Source of the DNA: Selaginella tamariscina
Taxonomy: Eukaryota; Streptophyta; Lycopodiopsida; Selaginellales; Selaginellaceae
Direction: 5' to 3'
DNA: 64,000 nucleotides
NCBI GenBank assembly: GCA_003024785.1
Contig: PUQB01000156.1
Location: 1-64,000, forward strand
Part shown: one piece after another, positions 22,650-35,143 of the stretch
Layout: each line of letters starts with the position of its first letter
Numbering within the stretch: the first letter of the stretch is position 1
Notes under the pieces: model-generated
The model's input: only the letters and a program-made list of their open reading frames with translations
Database searches by the model: none
Told to the model about the DNA's origin: nothing
Position numbers and translations under genes: made by a program

Positions 22650-23530
22650 CATTACTTTGTAATACTTGAAGATCAATTCTAAACATTGGTTTACACACAC
22701 ACACAAATCTATATGAAAACTCACCGTTTTAAACTTGAATTATCTTCCTTCTACTCCTTCTTCCTCATTAAAATGCTTATCTTTCCTTAAATCTTGCGAG
22801 CTCCTTCATACATTCGGATCTACACTGCCCCATAGTAATCCACTGCTTCCTGGACGTTCTTGACTTCGTACATAAATGTTTATTTTATTTCCGTCTAAAA
22901 TTAAATACATTTTTAATTGACTCTTATATATATTATTGAAAAATACGCACACACATCCGGACACTCCAATTTATCCTCTCGAGCATCATACACATATAGT
23001 TCGAAACCATGTACACTTGTGTCCAAACCTGCATATGGACACGACAATATATATATATATATATATATATATTAATTATAGTAATTAGAGAGAGCTATAT
23101 AATTATGCATTGTACAACCATACATATATGAATACACAGCCATATATCCACATATGAAGAGCATGTTATACATGTATATAATAAAATATGCAATGTTGTA
23201 CTGTGTATAGCATGTGATATTAAAATTGAAATTTAATGTTTAAATTTGGATCCGACTTGACTTTAAAACAATCTAAGGGTTCCCTTAATTATAATTAATT
23301 AAGCTAATTATTTTAACGTTTATAAAGGATATAAATGAAAAAGACGTGCATTTCATGATTTGGTATATATAAATTTTCTTAAATTCTTAATTTTTAATAT
23401 TTATTAATTAATTATTACTTATACAAAAAGGGGATGTATAACATATCGTCCCCACGGGAATATTTTTCTCATAAACTATACGTAAAAGTTAAAACTGGAT
23501 TAATTAACTACTGGATTTAAATTTCTAACA
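22650..23530. other. AT-rich intergenic region
   Basis: No coding signal. Contains (TA)n at 23049-23071. Confidence 0.6.
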
Positions 23531-23738
23531 TCAATCAATTAATACAACACTTAGTACACCATGTACTTTAAGCAAATGTAAACATGGTATATTTCGCAAT
23601 ATATTTATTTCACGGGTACATGAGAGAGAGAGTATAGTATAATAATGACAGGTTTCACACAGAAAAGAGTTATTTGAAGTCAGAGAAGATTTGCTGGTAC
23701 ACATAAGTAGTAAAGACGGACAGTATACCAGGAGCGAT

Positions 23739-24032
23739 TTAAGTCGACTTAGTGATGACAGAACCAGCCTGATCATCAGGCAGAGTGTCGGACATGGCCA
23801 TGAGCTTTGATCTGCAGCAATCATCGCCAAATTCACCATCGCGATGCATCTTAGGAGATGTAATCTCTTGTGTTGTGTTTGCCTCGCTCACCTTCTCCAA
23901 AAGTTCCGAGTTGCTCTCCACCTCCGACAAAGCCAGCAGCCGGGCTCGTATCCCGTCCTTTACTGCCTCTGATATCTCGTTTTTCTGCTTCGCCGGTTGT
24001 TGCTCCTGCGCCTTCTGTTCCTCTCCTCCCAT
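23739..24032 (-). CDS. Small charged soluble protein (97 aa), unknown function
   Basis: Single open exon starting MGGEEQKAQEQQPAKQ. A predicted helical stretch follows (EISEAVKDGIRARLLALSEV and ELLEKVSEA). A C-terminal segment has GEFGDDCCRSKLMAMSDTLP and ends VITKST. There is no signal peptide or membrane segment. The start at 24032 is preferred over the upstream in-frame ATG (24074) because the Glu/Gln-rich N-terminus is the typical form. The leader upstream shows two similar exon-like segments ending in GTAAGC donors (24330-24570), which suggests a spliced 5' UTR. Family not recognised. The composed, non-repetitive sequence and leader structure favour a real gene. Confidence 0.5.
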   Translation of the reverse strand: MGGEEQKAQEQQPAKQKNEISEAVKDGIRARLLALSEVESNSELLEKVSEANTTQEITSPKMHRDGEFGDDCCRSKLMAMSDTLPDDQAGSVITKST

Positions 24033-24329
24033 CACACACTTTATCCTATATAAACTTTGTTCAGAACATCGCACTCTATCTGAAATCCGACTGAAGCTTT
24101 AGAGATGTGGAATACGGGGCAAAATCTCTCTCTCTCTCTCTCACACACAACACAGCTTGAGTGGAATGAAAACAAATGTAGAAAATGTCCAGTTAAGTGG
24201 GTATAAAACACCGAAAACCATTGAAAAAAAAAGCGGAAAACGAGGATTCAAGCGATCTATGTCGGAAACACGAAATGAGCGGATTTTCGTAGAAAAACAA
24301 GGGAATTTACCCTAGAAACAATAGATTTC

Positions 24330-24570
24330 AAGAAAAATCTGCTTACCGCAACGTTGTCAAATCCGAAACGCGCCTCCGGTCTCACGGGCGCCTCATCAAG
24401 GGAAAAATACACCCTAAAACTCCTCTGCAGTGCACAATTCACACAGATTTCAGTACAATCCAAGATTTAGCAGAAGAAAACACGAAGAACAACAGATCTG
24501 CTTACCAAAAGATTGAATCCGAAATGCGCCTCCAATCTCACAGACCACGGATCTCACGGGCGCCGCCTCG
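24330..24570 (-). repeat. Duplicated leader-exon segments
   Basis: On the minus strand two segments share GGCGCCCGTGAG, then GGAGGCGC(A/G)TTTCGGATT, and each ends at a donor followed by GTAAGCAGATCTG or GTAAGCAGATTTT. They lie about 160 bp apart. This is best read as a duplicated 5' UTR exon with its splice donor. Confidence 0.55.
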
Positions 24571-24773
24571 GAATCGACACCGCCATAGCCGATCGCTTAA
24601 CAGAGAACCCTACGGAGTATCTACAGAGTCGATCTTATCCCTAAGAAGACTAATCCTCTGTTCTTTCTTCCTTCACGCCTACACCCTGCTTGTCGCTTTA
24701 TGACACGTGCTCCGGGATCTAGACGAGGGATTCCATTAGGGTCTCGTAATATTCCCCGTTTCAAAATTTAAAA

Positions 24774-24910
24774 TCATACAAGACACACGCTGTCTAAGAC
24801 CGCGAATCCCGTGGCCACGCCTCCCTCGTCCACGCGTGAAGCTTTTGTTCTCAACAGGTAGCCGCAGGATTTGTTAACGATCTCCTTGTCCCCATTTCTG
24901 TCAACACAGT

Positions 24911-24986
<76 letters not shown>

Positions 24987-25011
24987 CACATACATTATGC
25001 TTTCAATATTA

Positions 25012-25049
<38 letters not shown>

Positions 25050-25629
25050 TGTGGAGCTTGGACAATGAATGTATGTGATAGATACGTGTAGGTACACTAT
25101 CCGTCATCGGAGAAGAAGGACAACACAAAAATAGCAATTCACATGTACACACAACTCACGCACGCACGCACACAAACACGTTGGCGTCTGTCCATATATC
25201 TTATTTATACGTATATCTAATTTAACAGAAAATGACGCTCTCTGCATGTCTCAGAACATAAAATCTGGCATCGGTACTTATATAATTGCTTTGTGTGTGT
25301 GTAGAGAGTGAAAGAGAGAGATAGGATCGTATCGATATGCAATAACTTTATATTGTCCATATAAACATACGCATATCTATTGTTCATATAACTATAAATA
25401 ACGTTTTAATTATTTACCTGAGGTAGGAACTGAATATTCCAAGCTCGGAGACAGTCTGTTGTGCACTACATTCCCCACTACGGATGAGATACGATGTATA
25501 TGTGGGAGGGAATATTTTTGCATGAGTATATATGCAGAAAGACCAGCACCCCCATCTTTTACCAATTCCTGCAATTTACTCTTCAGAGATTCCCCGTAGA
25601 GATTGTTTCCTGATGAAAATATGTAAGTA

Positions 25630-25679
<50 letters not shown>

Positions 25680-26613
25680 GACACACACACACACATATGG
25701 AGAGTACTTATTATGTTCATACAGACACATACAAACGAATACATATGATTATACTCGACCTCCTCCTTCACGTTGAGGTTTGAGAACGAACAATTCAGGT
25801 TCTTGGATGGCCTGCTGAATTATTTCCACACTATCTTCATTGTCCAAGCTCCAGAGTCCTGCGAAGCACTTCCGTAGTTTTTCAACAGCATCTTTGTCTT
25901 GAACAAATCTGCAAAGATAATCATATTAACATATATAAACACATCCAAACATGATATGATTAAAGTTTATGTCAATATGTCGTGTGTGTGTGTGTGTGCG
26001 TGTCGGTTTATATAGGATTTAAATTAAACGTATGGTTTGATTACTCTATCTCTTTGATCACTCTTCATTAGCCTAATGCAATTAAATTGACCATCAAATA
26101 TATACCTTTCTAGTACGTTCGGCTTTGCAAGTTCCTGTTGTATTCTCTTGGTTCCAGTTAGGTGGTAAGAAATTGAGGGGCATTTAATAGCAGTAGATCG
26201 CTCAAGTAACGATCTCGCATCCCATTCCTGCAAGAATATACCATTAACGCGCGCGCGCCCACACACACAAAACGTACCAACTCGGATGGATAGTCAGTTG
26301 GTGCATAAGCCGATCTATAATAAACTACCGCAACAGGTCGATCGTCTCTGCATATTTTAATATGATTAATATACTTATTGTTACAACGATATCACGGTCA
26401 TTTAACTCACATAATAAGTGTTCTGTCTGGAGAAAGGTGTGCTTGAGAAAAGCTCCCTAAGTGTTCGTCGGATAACCTTAACTCCATGGCTAATGAATAG
26501 TTAAGGAAACAACACACACACACACATATACAACGAGAGATGTATAGCATCTCTCTATCTTTCCCTCTCCTTCCCTCTCTCTCCGTCTGTGTCCGTCCGT
26601 CCCCCTCTCCTCC

Positions 26614-26646
<33 letters not shown>

Positions 26647-28085
26647 ACAGGATACAGATCTTGAAGGTTGCTCTCCAATAAAAATTGGTCGTACAAGTTC
26701 CTCTCATCAGGCTGTACGACAAAAAGTACGACTGCACTGAGGAAGGAACAAACATTTTATTCAGCTATATTTACTATTAGCTTCATACAGTATTATAAGT
26801 ATATTTTTTATCCTATGGTGATTATTTACGTTGGAGGTTATAACACAATCAAAACAATATAATTAAATACATGCCTTATTTACATATGGCATACACACAG
26901 TATCAAGATATGTATGCATAACATATATTGTTTGTGAGAGATGTATGCAGCCCACACAGTATACATGTGCGTATACACGTGCATATATACATGCGTGCAT
27001 GAAATATACCTCTCATTTCCGAATTCCTTCCATGTGAGTCCTAAAACATCGGCAAATTCAACACTCGCATTGTTCTCAGGAACTCTATTCGGATCAACAT
27101 GGCCAGTTCTTCCTAGCATGCTCCTGAGATAATCATGTAATAAATAGGTTAATTGCATTATGATAATATGATTATATATAACACGACGACATATAATCCT
27201 ACTGTAAGAGAGCACTAAATAATAAATTATATAGTATGCCACAGTTAAAACTCTGTCTGTGTGTGTGCGTGTGCGAGTGCGAGTGCGAGTATGTGTAGGC
27301 ATTACAGCTTGCCTGTGTAATCGACTGACAACAGACCCAAGACCAGCAAAAGAAGATGACATAGTATTGATTTCGACTTGCAAAAGCTTTCCTGTCACTG
27401 TGTCTCGCATGTAATCTGATCGATCATCCCAAGTCGTATGTTCTAAGTAAACAGTGTCAATTATCATTACTAGCATGTAACACACCCACCACACACACAC
27501 ATATATATGACTTAAATACATATTATAAGAAAATAAAAGAATTATATACGCTCTTTTTGTATAGATAAATTAATTACCTGTTCAATGCCTTCAGCCCGTA
27601 ACTTTGAATGTATATTTAGCATTTTCTCCGTAAAAGAGTCTACCGAGCGCGTCCTATAATAGCAAAAAATTTTTTCATATATAAGGAGATATAGACGTAT
27701 ATACTATAAAATAGAGGTTATATCCGTAGGAAATAGCATACGCTAATATAGTGTTTGATAAGTTAATAAATATTACAATTAATTGAGTCGCAGTCATATA
27801 TGATTCTTTAGTATACCTAGATTACACTGTAAATCATGTGAAAAAACTTAGGCTCTGTGTGTGTCTAATATATACGCGTATGTGTGTATAATATGATATC
27901 GTCCTTTTACACATATATATGTGTACTTGGCAACGCTATATAATGTAACAATATTATGATAGTTCTAGTACTAAAACGTGAAAACTATATGCTATGCTGA
28001 TGTTTTTCTTTTTTGATACATTAATCCAAACTTTTCCTAATTATGATATAATGTTAGGATCGCACACACACAATATATGTATATG

Positions 28086-28146
<61 letters not shown>

Positions 28147-28570
28147 AGAGAAGTTACAACGTAGAAACTCTTTCTCACACACACACGCACGCACGCACGC
28201 ACCTGGCAAGTGTTCCTTGTAGAAAATCGAAATCCACACTGACACGATCAACAAGATCATTAAACAGCGACCCCAACTCCACAGCTTGCTCAAACAGATC
28301 CTTTGGAAACGGGCAAGGCAACAGAGAGATGGGCGCATGCACAATGCCTATTCCTGGACTGCCCGAACCCTACAAACAACAAATTGGAGAGATTTCTACA
28401 GAATGTGAAAGGATTTGAGGATTTCTTACCTGGATTGATCGATCGCCCATGACGAGCCCATTGATCGATGCCCATGAGAGGGCCTTCGGAACTAGGGCAG
28501 AAGCAAAATCCTTGTCTACAAGCACTTGATTTTCTTCCATAATCTGGTGCTGTTTAGTGTGTGAATTCAT
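24774..28570 (-). CDS. GSH2: Glutathione synthetase (GSH2), eukaryotic type
   Basis: ATP-dependent ligation of gamma-glutamylcysteine with glycine, the last step of glutathione synthesis. About twelve minus-strand exons. The N-terminal exon has [17 protein letters not shown], the next [20 protein letters not shown] and [18 protein letters not shown]. Then come [78 protein letters not shown], and [39 protein letters not shown] and [12 protein letters not shown] (Gly-rich ATP lid) follow, then NNLYGE. The last exon is [20 protein letters not shown], ending VLDSVCLV. No plastid transit peptide is evident, suggesting a cytosolic form. Two frame breaks occur inside conserved exons: one base short in the A5 run at 25515-25519, and a break near 26446-26452. 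Either the assembly has indels or the gene is decaying. Confidence 0.9.
24913..25047. repeat. (TA)n-(GA)n microsatellites in GSH2 last intron
   Basis: TA run, then a GA run of about 38 bases, then a second TA run near 25018-25047. Confidence 0.9.
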
Positions 28571-28873
28571 CCTTAGGCCTCTTTTTATGTGATATTACCG
28601 GATGGATCGGGAAAACCGTATGGCTACTGACCTGCATTGCCCACTGGCTGTACACCACACGGTACCATCCTTAGGGTTCTGAAAATTCATCGAATATACC
28701 ACGTATAGAATACATTTCTATACATTTGTACTCACTTTTTAAAATCTTAGTGCATTATAAGAATTCTATACATGTAATAAATAAGTTTTTAAGGGATATG
28801 CTTAAAATATTCTAATATTCGAGAATATATCCGAATATGCTTATTATGAAGTATGAATTAAATATAATTATAT
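28571..28873. promoter_or_regulatory. Short intergenic region / GSH2 promoter
   Basis: About 300 bp between the GSH2 start and the stop of the next co-directional gene. No clear TATA box or element recognised. Confidence 0.4.
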
Positions 28874-29848
28874 TTATATATGGGTATTACATCTGTATTC
28901 TCTCCGAATTTGAGAAGTTAATGTAGGGAACCCTACTGTGTTTTTGCAGTTTCTGTTGCTGGCTGTCTCTTCATGAACTTCCCCCAGCTGCCAACGTGGC
29001 TTTATATCTACCTGCCAGTAATTAAATGTTACATGTCTACATATACACAAAATTACACATACACATCCAATATAAATGTATATATGTGTATATGTATATC
29101 TATCTATCTATCTCTCTTATTTGTGGGTGTGTCTGTGTTACCCAATAATTTTCTTGTTCATCAAGTGGAGGGGGCGGACCATAGAGCCCAATTTGAAAAT
29201 ACAACACCGTCCAAGCAACCATGACTCCTATACACACAAAATTACATAATAAAAAATATAATGCATAATAATCTTATATATCTATATAGTAACATCACCT
29301 TAATAACATGATTAATTCTTTTATATAATGATTATGAACAAACCGTTATCTGTGCATAGACGTGGTGGAGGGAAGAACAAGTCTACTAGGTGGTCATTTG
29401 CAACAGCAGCTAGACGACTTCTTAGGTATTTGTTCGATGCTACACCACCAACACAACCTAGAGAGAGACAGAGATTAGAAGAGCTGCAAAGTTTTGATAT
29501 ACGTGTATAGTTCACATTCGTTGAATACGTGGTTCCCTGTGTTTGGCCCATTCAAGAGCCCTTCGACATCTATCTTCCAAATGACGTACAGCCACCTTCT
29601 GCACTTAATTAAAACAAAATTAAATTAGATATCACTCATACTCTACATGTATGTGTTTGTGTTTGCACGCATACTATATAACACAAGTATATATGTATAT
29701 ATCTGCCCTGCTTGCTCTTCACCTGGAATGAAGAAGCAATGTTGGCACGCATTTTCCTATCGGATGAGCTTGCAAACGATAACGGTATATTTTGACTGTC
29801 TTGCATAGTATATTCGAAGTTGGTATTCACATAAAAGCGTTGTGTGTG

Positions 29849-29884
<36 letters not shown>

Positions 29885-30640
29885 ACTGTGTGAGACTCAA
29901 TTGCCAGTTTAACTTGTGTCTTAAGCCCTGCATAAGAGAAGTTGCAATCCTTATGACTTCGCATTGGTACCTGTCCAAATGAGAGCTTTATATAATAATG
30001 ATACGTTCTCTCTCTCTCTCTCTCTATGTGTGTGTGTGTGTGTGTATCTGTGTGTGTATGTGTGTGCGTGTGTGTCAAATATACATATGCATACACATAC
30101 TTAATATACACTAACGATTACTCTGATAACTTCCTTACAGTAAAGGTGAAGGAATCCGGGTCACCTTCCAGAGCAAGCTGTTCCAGAGCAGGGCCACCTC
30201 CCTTGCTTATGTCAAGTCCAAGGAGTCTAGCTGTTTTGTATATGCCTGCAATTAAGTGCATTCTTATACGACTGTGTGCGCATGTGTGCGTGAAATAGAA
30301 GATACACTCAAAACCAACCTCCCCAATTGCATCATCTAAAGTTGTTCCTAGTTGAACATAGTCACCAACGTCCTTTGCAATCACAAGAAGGTTATGACCA
30401 CCTGAAACTAGATTATCAGTTTAGTTTAACGTAATATATAATAATGTTTACATTTAAATGTCTCTTGTAGATAAACAGAAGAACATGCTAGTTATTAACT
30501 TACCTGAAACTAAAAGGACCAGGAATGGGAACGCTAATTCAGTTTCAGTCAGCCTGTATACAGAACTATAAGACTCTCACTCTATGTGTCTCTCTCTCTC
30601 TCTCTTCTCTCTATCTATCTATCTATCTATCTATATATAT

Positions 30641-30672
<32 letters not shown>

Positions 30673-31517
30673 AGAAAGAAACAAGCACGGTACAAACCTG
30701 GCAACCAATGCATGAGCCTCCATATGATGAAACTTACAACAGGCAGTCTCCAAATACGAGCAATTGATCGTGCTTTTCTCACACCAACTGCTTAACTAAG
30801 CAAAGTCTTACACATACGAACAGACACTGTTACTGTCTACACATGCACTGTGTTGTGTGTGAGTGAGTGAGTGAGGGAGAAAGCTTATACCATCCAACAC
30901 AAGCTTAATCCAGGACCAATGGTGACGGCTACAGCAGACAGATCCGATTCCTTTACTTTGGCATTCTCCAGTGCCTCAGCTACAACCTGTAACGCAAATG
31001 TACATGCATACAAGTTCTGATATGTTAATAAATGTATACCTATCTATACACATAGTGAATGTTCAAAAATTCGTATACTTTACCCCATCTATTACTCTCT
31101 CGTGATGCTGCCGTGCAGCCAGGGGCATGACACCGCCGTATTGAGCCAATAACTCTGCCTTAAAAAAGATGTATAACGCAATGTACATATTCATATATCC
31201 ATGTATATTTGTATACATGTGTAAGAAACTACATACTTACGTGCTATTATACCTGTGATGCCAGTGCTTCTCCCAATATTTTCCCATCTGTAGTTACCTT
31301 AAAAAAAAAAACGCACATCAAATATGTGTATAGTGTATGTGTATGTATATATATAATCCATGAACACATACAACAGCTGCTCCAGTGTCATCACAACTTG
31401 TTTCAATCCCAAGCACAATCTTACTACACTGTACTGGAAATCTTCTGCTCCTCAAATTCGCATGCTTGAAGTGAAATAGAACATTTGTATATAGATGCGC
31501 AGTCCCACATTCGCCAT
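28874..31517 (-). CDS. Organellar tRNA N6-threonylcarbamoyltransferase (TsaD/Qri7/OSGEPL family)
   Basis: Transfers the threonylcarbamoyl group to A37 of ANN-decoding tRNAs (t6A). Minus-strand exons in order: [18 protein letters not shown] (family start motif), [59 protein letters not shown], then [11 protein letters not shown] (metal-binding HxxxH). [20 protein letters not shown] and [20 protein letters not shown] follow, then [29 protein letters not shown], the LCTDNGVMVAW motif, and a C-terminus with PRWQLGE. The KPRWQLG ending points to the Qri7/organellar branch rather than cytosolic Kae1. Two frame problems appear: a missing base just before HHMEAH (~30727-30731), and a start ATG (31517) one base out of frame with the first conserved segment. 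The true N-terminus, possibly a presequence, is therefore unresolved. Confidence 0.85.
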
Positions 31518-31686
31518 AGCCACAGAGTTAGGGTTCTTGAGGGTTTACTGGCTCTGATTTTGCCACGTCATCGAACATGATTTATGCATATTATAAAATT
31601 CATTTGTAAGGTAACTACGGTAAATACGTAGGTTACCTTAAGGTATATATATATATATTTAATGTGAATAATATCATTCATTCAAG

Positions 31687-32335
31687 GAGATGGATCCACA
31701 ACTTGTCCTGCAAACAGAATGGATCCCGACTTATCATGAAAAACAAGAAGGGATGATCAGCAACAAGTCTGTCATCCCGTTTGGGCCGTGAAGAATGTAG
31801 CGGATAGGAAACTCCTCCTTATGTTCTGTGTCTTCAACACTTTCCTCCCTCAGAAATTCGGTTTGGCAATAGGCCTCAGTTTTTGTTTCGCAACCTGAAC
31901 AGAACAAAACGAGACCAAGCTTCCTTTCACATTGAACCTTGGTAACTTGAAGCTCCGCACGCAGACAAGGGGCACACTAGAGAGATAGTAGGCCAGACCG
32001 TTCTTGAGCTCAAGAATGACATTCCACAGCCCCATCTTCCCCATCTTCTCCTTTGGCAGAAGCACATACATTGACATATATACGGCTCACCTTCGTATGG
32101 CAACCGGGCAAGTTGGAAGTTTGGATAAGTGGCTATCAACATAGGCATATTGAAGCCTACAGTCAACATGGAACTCTCAGTTCAGTCCCTTGCTTATCAA
32201 ATGTTCCCTCTGTAATATGGAAGTTCGCTAACCGACAGTGCCATTTGGATTCAAACTGGAGGGTATTTGCAGAATCGAAGAATGTTATGGACCCGCGATG
32301 TTGAGGGTCGAACATCCATACGGGTAGATCGACAG
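31687..32335 (-). pseudogene. Captured serpin fragment
   Basis: Minus-strand pieces match the serpin fold order: ANTLQFESKWHCRLANFHIT, then NFQLARLPYEGEPYMSMYVL followed by LPKEKMG. RSFKLPRFNVKGSL follows. The C-terminal signature is ADHPFLFFMI and, after a frame shift, DKSGSILFAGQVVDPSP and a stop. The reactive-centre region between these is degraded. Intronless and broken by stops and shifts. Identification rests on the conserved (A)DHPFLFFI..G.ILFxG ending and the LPY.GE..SMYVLLP strand. Confidence 0.65.
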
Positions 32336-32449
32336 AAGCAATTCCAAGGCGAGGACGGTGCTAAGAGGACTTGAAACAATGTTGCAAGCCCCAAATGCTA
32401 ACCAATACGGACAGTCTCGGGATCCAGGAGGAAGCTGGAAATTTGACGA

Positions 32450-32825
32450 CGAAGGAGAGGAAGGCCGCCGAGCGGGCTGCAATGGTGGCTCAGGTTGAAC
32501 CAGAAAAGCACCAAGAAGAAGAACCTGAGCCAGAACAGGTGAAAAGGTTGGAGTCCACCTTATCCTCATCTTGTACTGGACGCACAGAAGCTTTCCTAGC
32601 GTTGCATAGGGCCCTTTTCCTAGCCTCTTCCTCACGCCTTATCATTAACCTGGATACACCATCATCCTTCCTCACCTTCGGCTCCTCAGCTTCCGCAATC
32701 TTCCTCACCAGCCGTGCCCTGCGCTCTGGCATATACTTCCCAGATTCGTGCACAGCAGCAGCAGTCCTCTGCTTCCCGAGCTTGAAGCCAGTTCCTTTGA
32801 CTTTCCTGATTCGCCGCCTATAGCG
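32450..32825 (-). pseudogene. Second captured coding fragment, basic/coiled
   Basis: Minus-strand frame with YRRRIRKVKGTGFKLGKQR, then ESGKYMPERRARLVRKIAE and VSRLMIRREEEARKRALCNA. Strongly basic and helical, as in nucleolar or ribosome-assembly proteins, but I cannot name the parent. It lies upstream of the serpin piece in the same orientation, in the same element. Confidence 0.45.
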
Positions 32826-32879
32826 ACTTACCCTGGAAAAAAAAATATACCTTAAGGTAACCGTAGTTACCTTACGATT

Positions 32880-33859
32880 TGAATTATGAAATGACCATAT
32901 TAATATACATATACATGGTCATAAATATTAAAAACCTCTGTGTATCCATAATATTATAAAATTTAAAAACTATATAAAAAACTTTTGAGGAATTAAAATA
33001 GCCACGGTCTATCTCTCCTCACGGATGTTTGTGTTGTGTGTGTGAAGAGATACACGTCTCCATCGTAAATATACAATGAGCATTTTTGTTGCCCCTTATA
33101 TGGGTGTCGCATATAAATATAAGCATGTGTGCGTGTGTGAGAAAGAGGGGGGGGAGGAATACACAAATGGGTATTTAAAGTAAATTTTATAGTGAATTAT
33201 TTAACTATAATGAAGCTGGAAAAAATTTGCTTTTCATATTTGCTTCACACTAGAAATACGAAACACTGGGTTTTGTAAATATTCCTAATATATGTTAAAA
33301 TATATTATGAATATGTTAAATATGCCAAGTTTTTTGAATCAATAATAATAATATGAGGACAAAATTTATACTTACAAAAATCGAATTTGAAACCATAAAG
33401 TCTCATAACGAAATCCCACAAAGATCCCATGGAATTCCACTATATTAAATTAAATGACATTTTAATTTACTTGGAAAATATACATATATTTATGTATAAT
33501 GCATATATTATGTACATATATTACTATATTATATTTAAACATATAATAGTTGTAAAAACACATAAAAGTAATTAGTAATTATAAATTATAACAACTTAAA
33601 ACATGTATTAACACACACACACACATATATATACACTAAAAACATGTACACATTTTGTGGACACGTGCCATATGGAGTGAGTATACAGGGTACGTGTGGT
33701 GTACGGAGATTACACATATATACAAGGAAGAATTACATTAAAAAACACATGAACACATAATGTATACATATGCACACAAGAAGCTTTATATATGCAAATA
33801 TATAATAGTATATAAATATTTAATATACTATTATATTATTTATAAAATATATACAAATC

Positions 33860-33893
<34 letters not shown>

Positions 33894-34379
33894 CGATTTG
33901 TGAGGTGTGTGTGTGTAAACTGATGCACAGCCTAGGTTGTTATATATCCTTTTGGATTATGCGACCAGGTGCGAAACTACGATTCTTTGCATAAAATTAA
34001 AATATGGGATTAGTATTTAGTAGACAAATTCCATCAAAATGCTGTTTTTATACATTTAATGGCATTTCCAACTTCAAATCAGAAATCTCATGTATATAAT
34101 GTATATGTTGTATTATAATGTTTATTTTTAGGATTATCAAGATTTGATTAGATTAATATAGTTAAAAATATATATTTTAATATGTTAAACATCCATAATT
34201 AAATATCCTATCGAAATAATATAATGCTTTTCAAATTATTTTTCACATAGTTACGTAAGATTGACGTTTACAGCTGCATGTGCACGTATTATTATTAACG
34301 TAATGGGCTTTCATATCCATCTGATTTGTTTCAATATATACCACTTGCTCCTATACATAAGTTATTCTGAGCTCTCACA
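32880..34379. other. AT-rich intergenic region
   Basis: 1.5 kb without coding signal. (TA)n near 33864-33892. The 5' LTR of element D may lie in its right end (a string ending CTCTCACA at ~34379), but I cannot define its left edge because no second copy is in the window. Confidence 0.5.
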
Positions 34380-34525
34380 CATGGTGGAGGTGAGGGACAC
34401 CTCTAATTGTCCATCCGGATTGTTTGGATTTGTGTCTTTTTTATAAATTTTTATTTTTTTAGACTTTTTCATTGTCTAGATCTATTCCTTCTTTGTAGAT
34501 TTTGTTTTTTTTTATTTTTTCGTTC

Positions 34526-35143
34526 ATGGATGCACAACAAGCAAATCCTTTATCTGTGGAGCAGCTACTCATGCAATTGTTGGATGTCATGTGGATGCAA
34601 CTGAACAATCATTCTTAGTTGATGGCAGCATTCACAGCCCATGGTACTCCTCCTGCTGTTCCTGTTGCAAATCCTCGTGTTCGGTCGAATTTCTTTTGTA
34701 AAAGTCCTAGAGATGATGTGTACCATTGGTTTGACCACTTCCCGTGGTCACCACATATTATTCATGAGACGATGCTTAGTGTTTGTGTGAGTTTCCTACT
34801 TGTCTTTAAAGGATGGCATTGCAATGATACAATGGTCTGGACATTGTAACTTGTGGGGATTGGAGTATTATTCTAGAAATCTTCAAACGTGCATTTGGGC
34901 ATGTGGACGACTGTGACGATCTTTTCAGTAGTTGCATCGTATTTATCAGGAGCTATTTGAGTCGATGATGTAGTTTGGTGTTCGCTTTTAAAGCCTTTTG
35001 TTGCGTGCAGAGCCTAATATATCAGAACGCATCAAGTTAGGTATGTTATGGCCACACTTCGTCAAGACCTTGTGGGCTTGTGCATGCACTAGCTTTAGTG
35101 ATTCTCGATGATGCTTTGAGGCTGGCACAACAATATGAGTCAT
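34526..35143 (+). pseudogene. Element D gag, 5' part
   Basis: MDAQQANPLSVEQLLMQLLD opens the frame, followed after a stop by AHGTPPAVPVANPRVRSNFF and a YHWFDHF block typical of gypsy capsid. Broken by several stops. Ends at the B insertion (target duplication GTCAT at 35139-35143). Confidence 0.6.

Larger units (their letters stand above)
31606..32875. mobile_element. Fold-back/TIR DNA element carrying host gene fragments
   Basis: Both ends carry inverted copies of GTAAGGTAACTACGG and GGTTACCTTAAGGTATAT (left 31606-31646, right 32845-32875). Each end also contains an internal hairpin (GGTAAC..GTTACC). The 1.27 kb between has no transposase but holds a serpin-like fragment and a second basic coding fragment, both on the minus strand and both broken. 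I could not find a clean target-site duplication, so the superfamily is open. This is a non-autonomous element with captured gene sequence, similar in concept to Pack-type TIR elements. Confidence 0.65.

Noticed and set aside
26880..27521. 213-aa minus-strand ORF as an independent gene
   Set aside because: It spans two true GSH2 exons and the intron between them, including (CA)n/(CG)n translation.
34261..34446. 61-aa ORF upstream of element D gag
   Set aside because: Hydrophobic translation of T-rich DNA in the likely LTR/leader of D; no motif.
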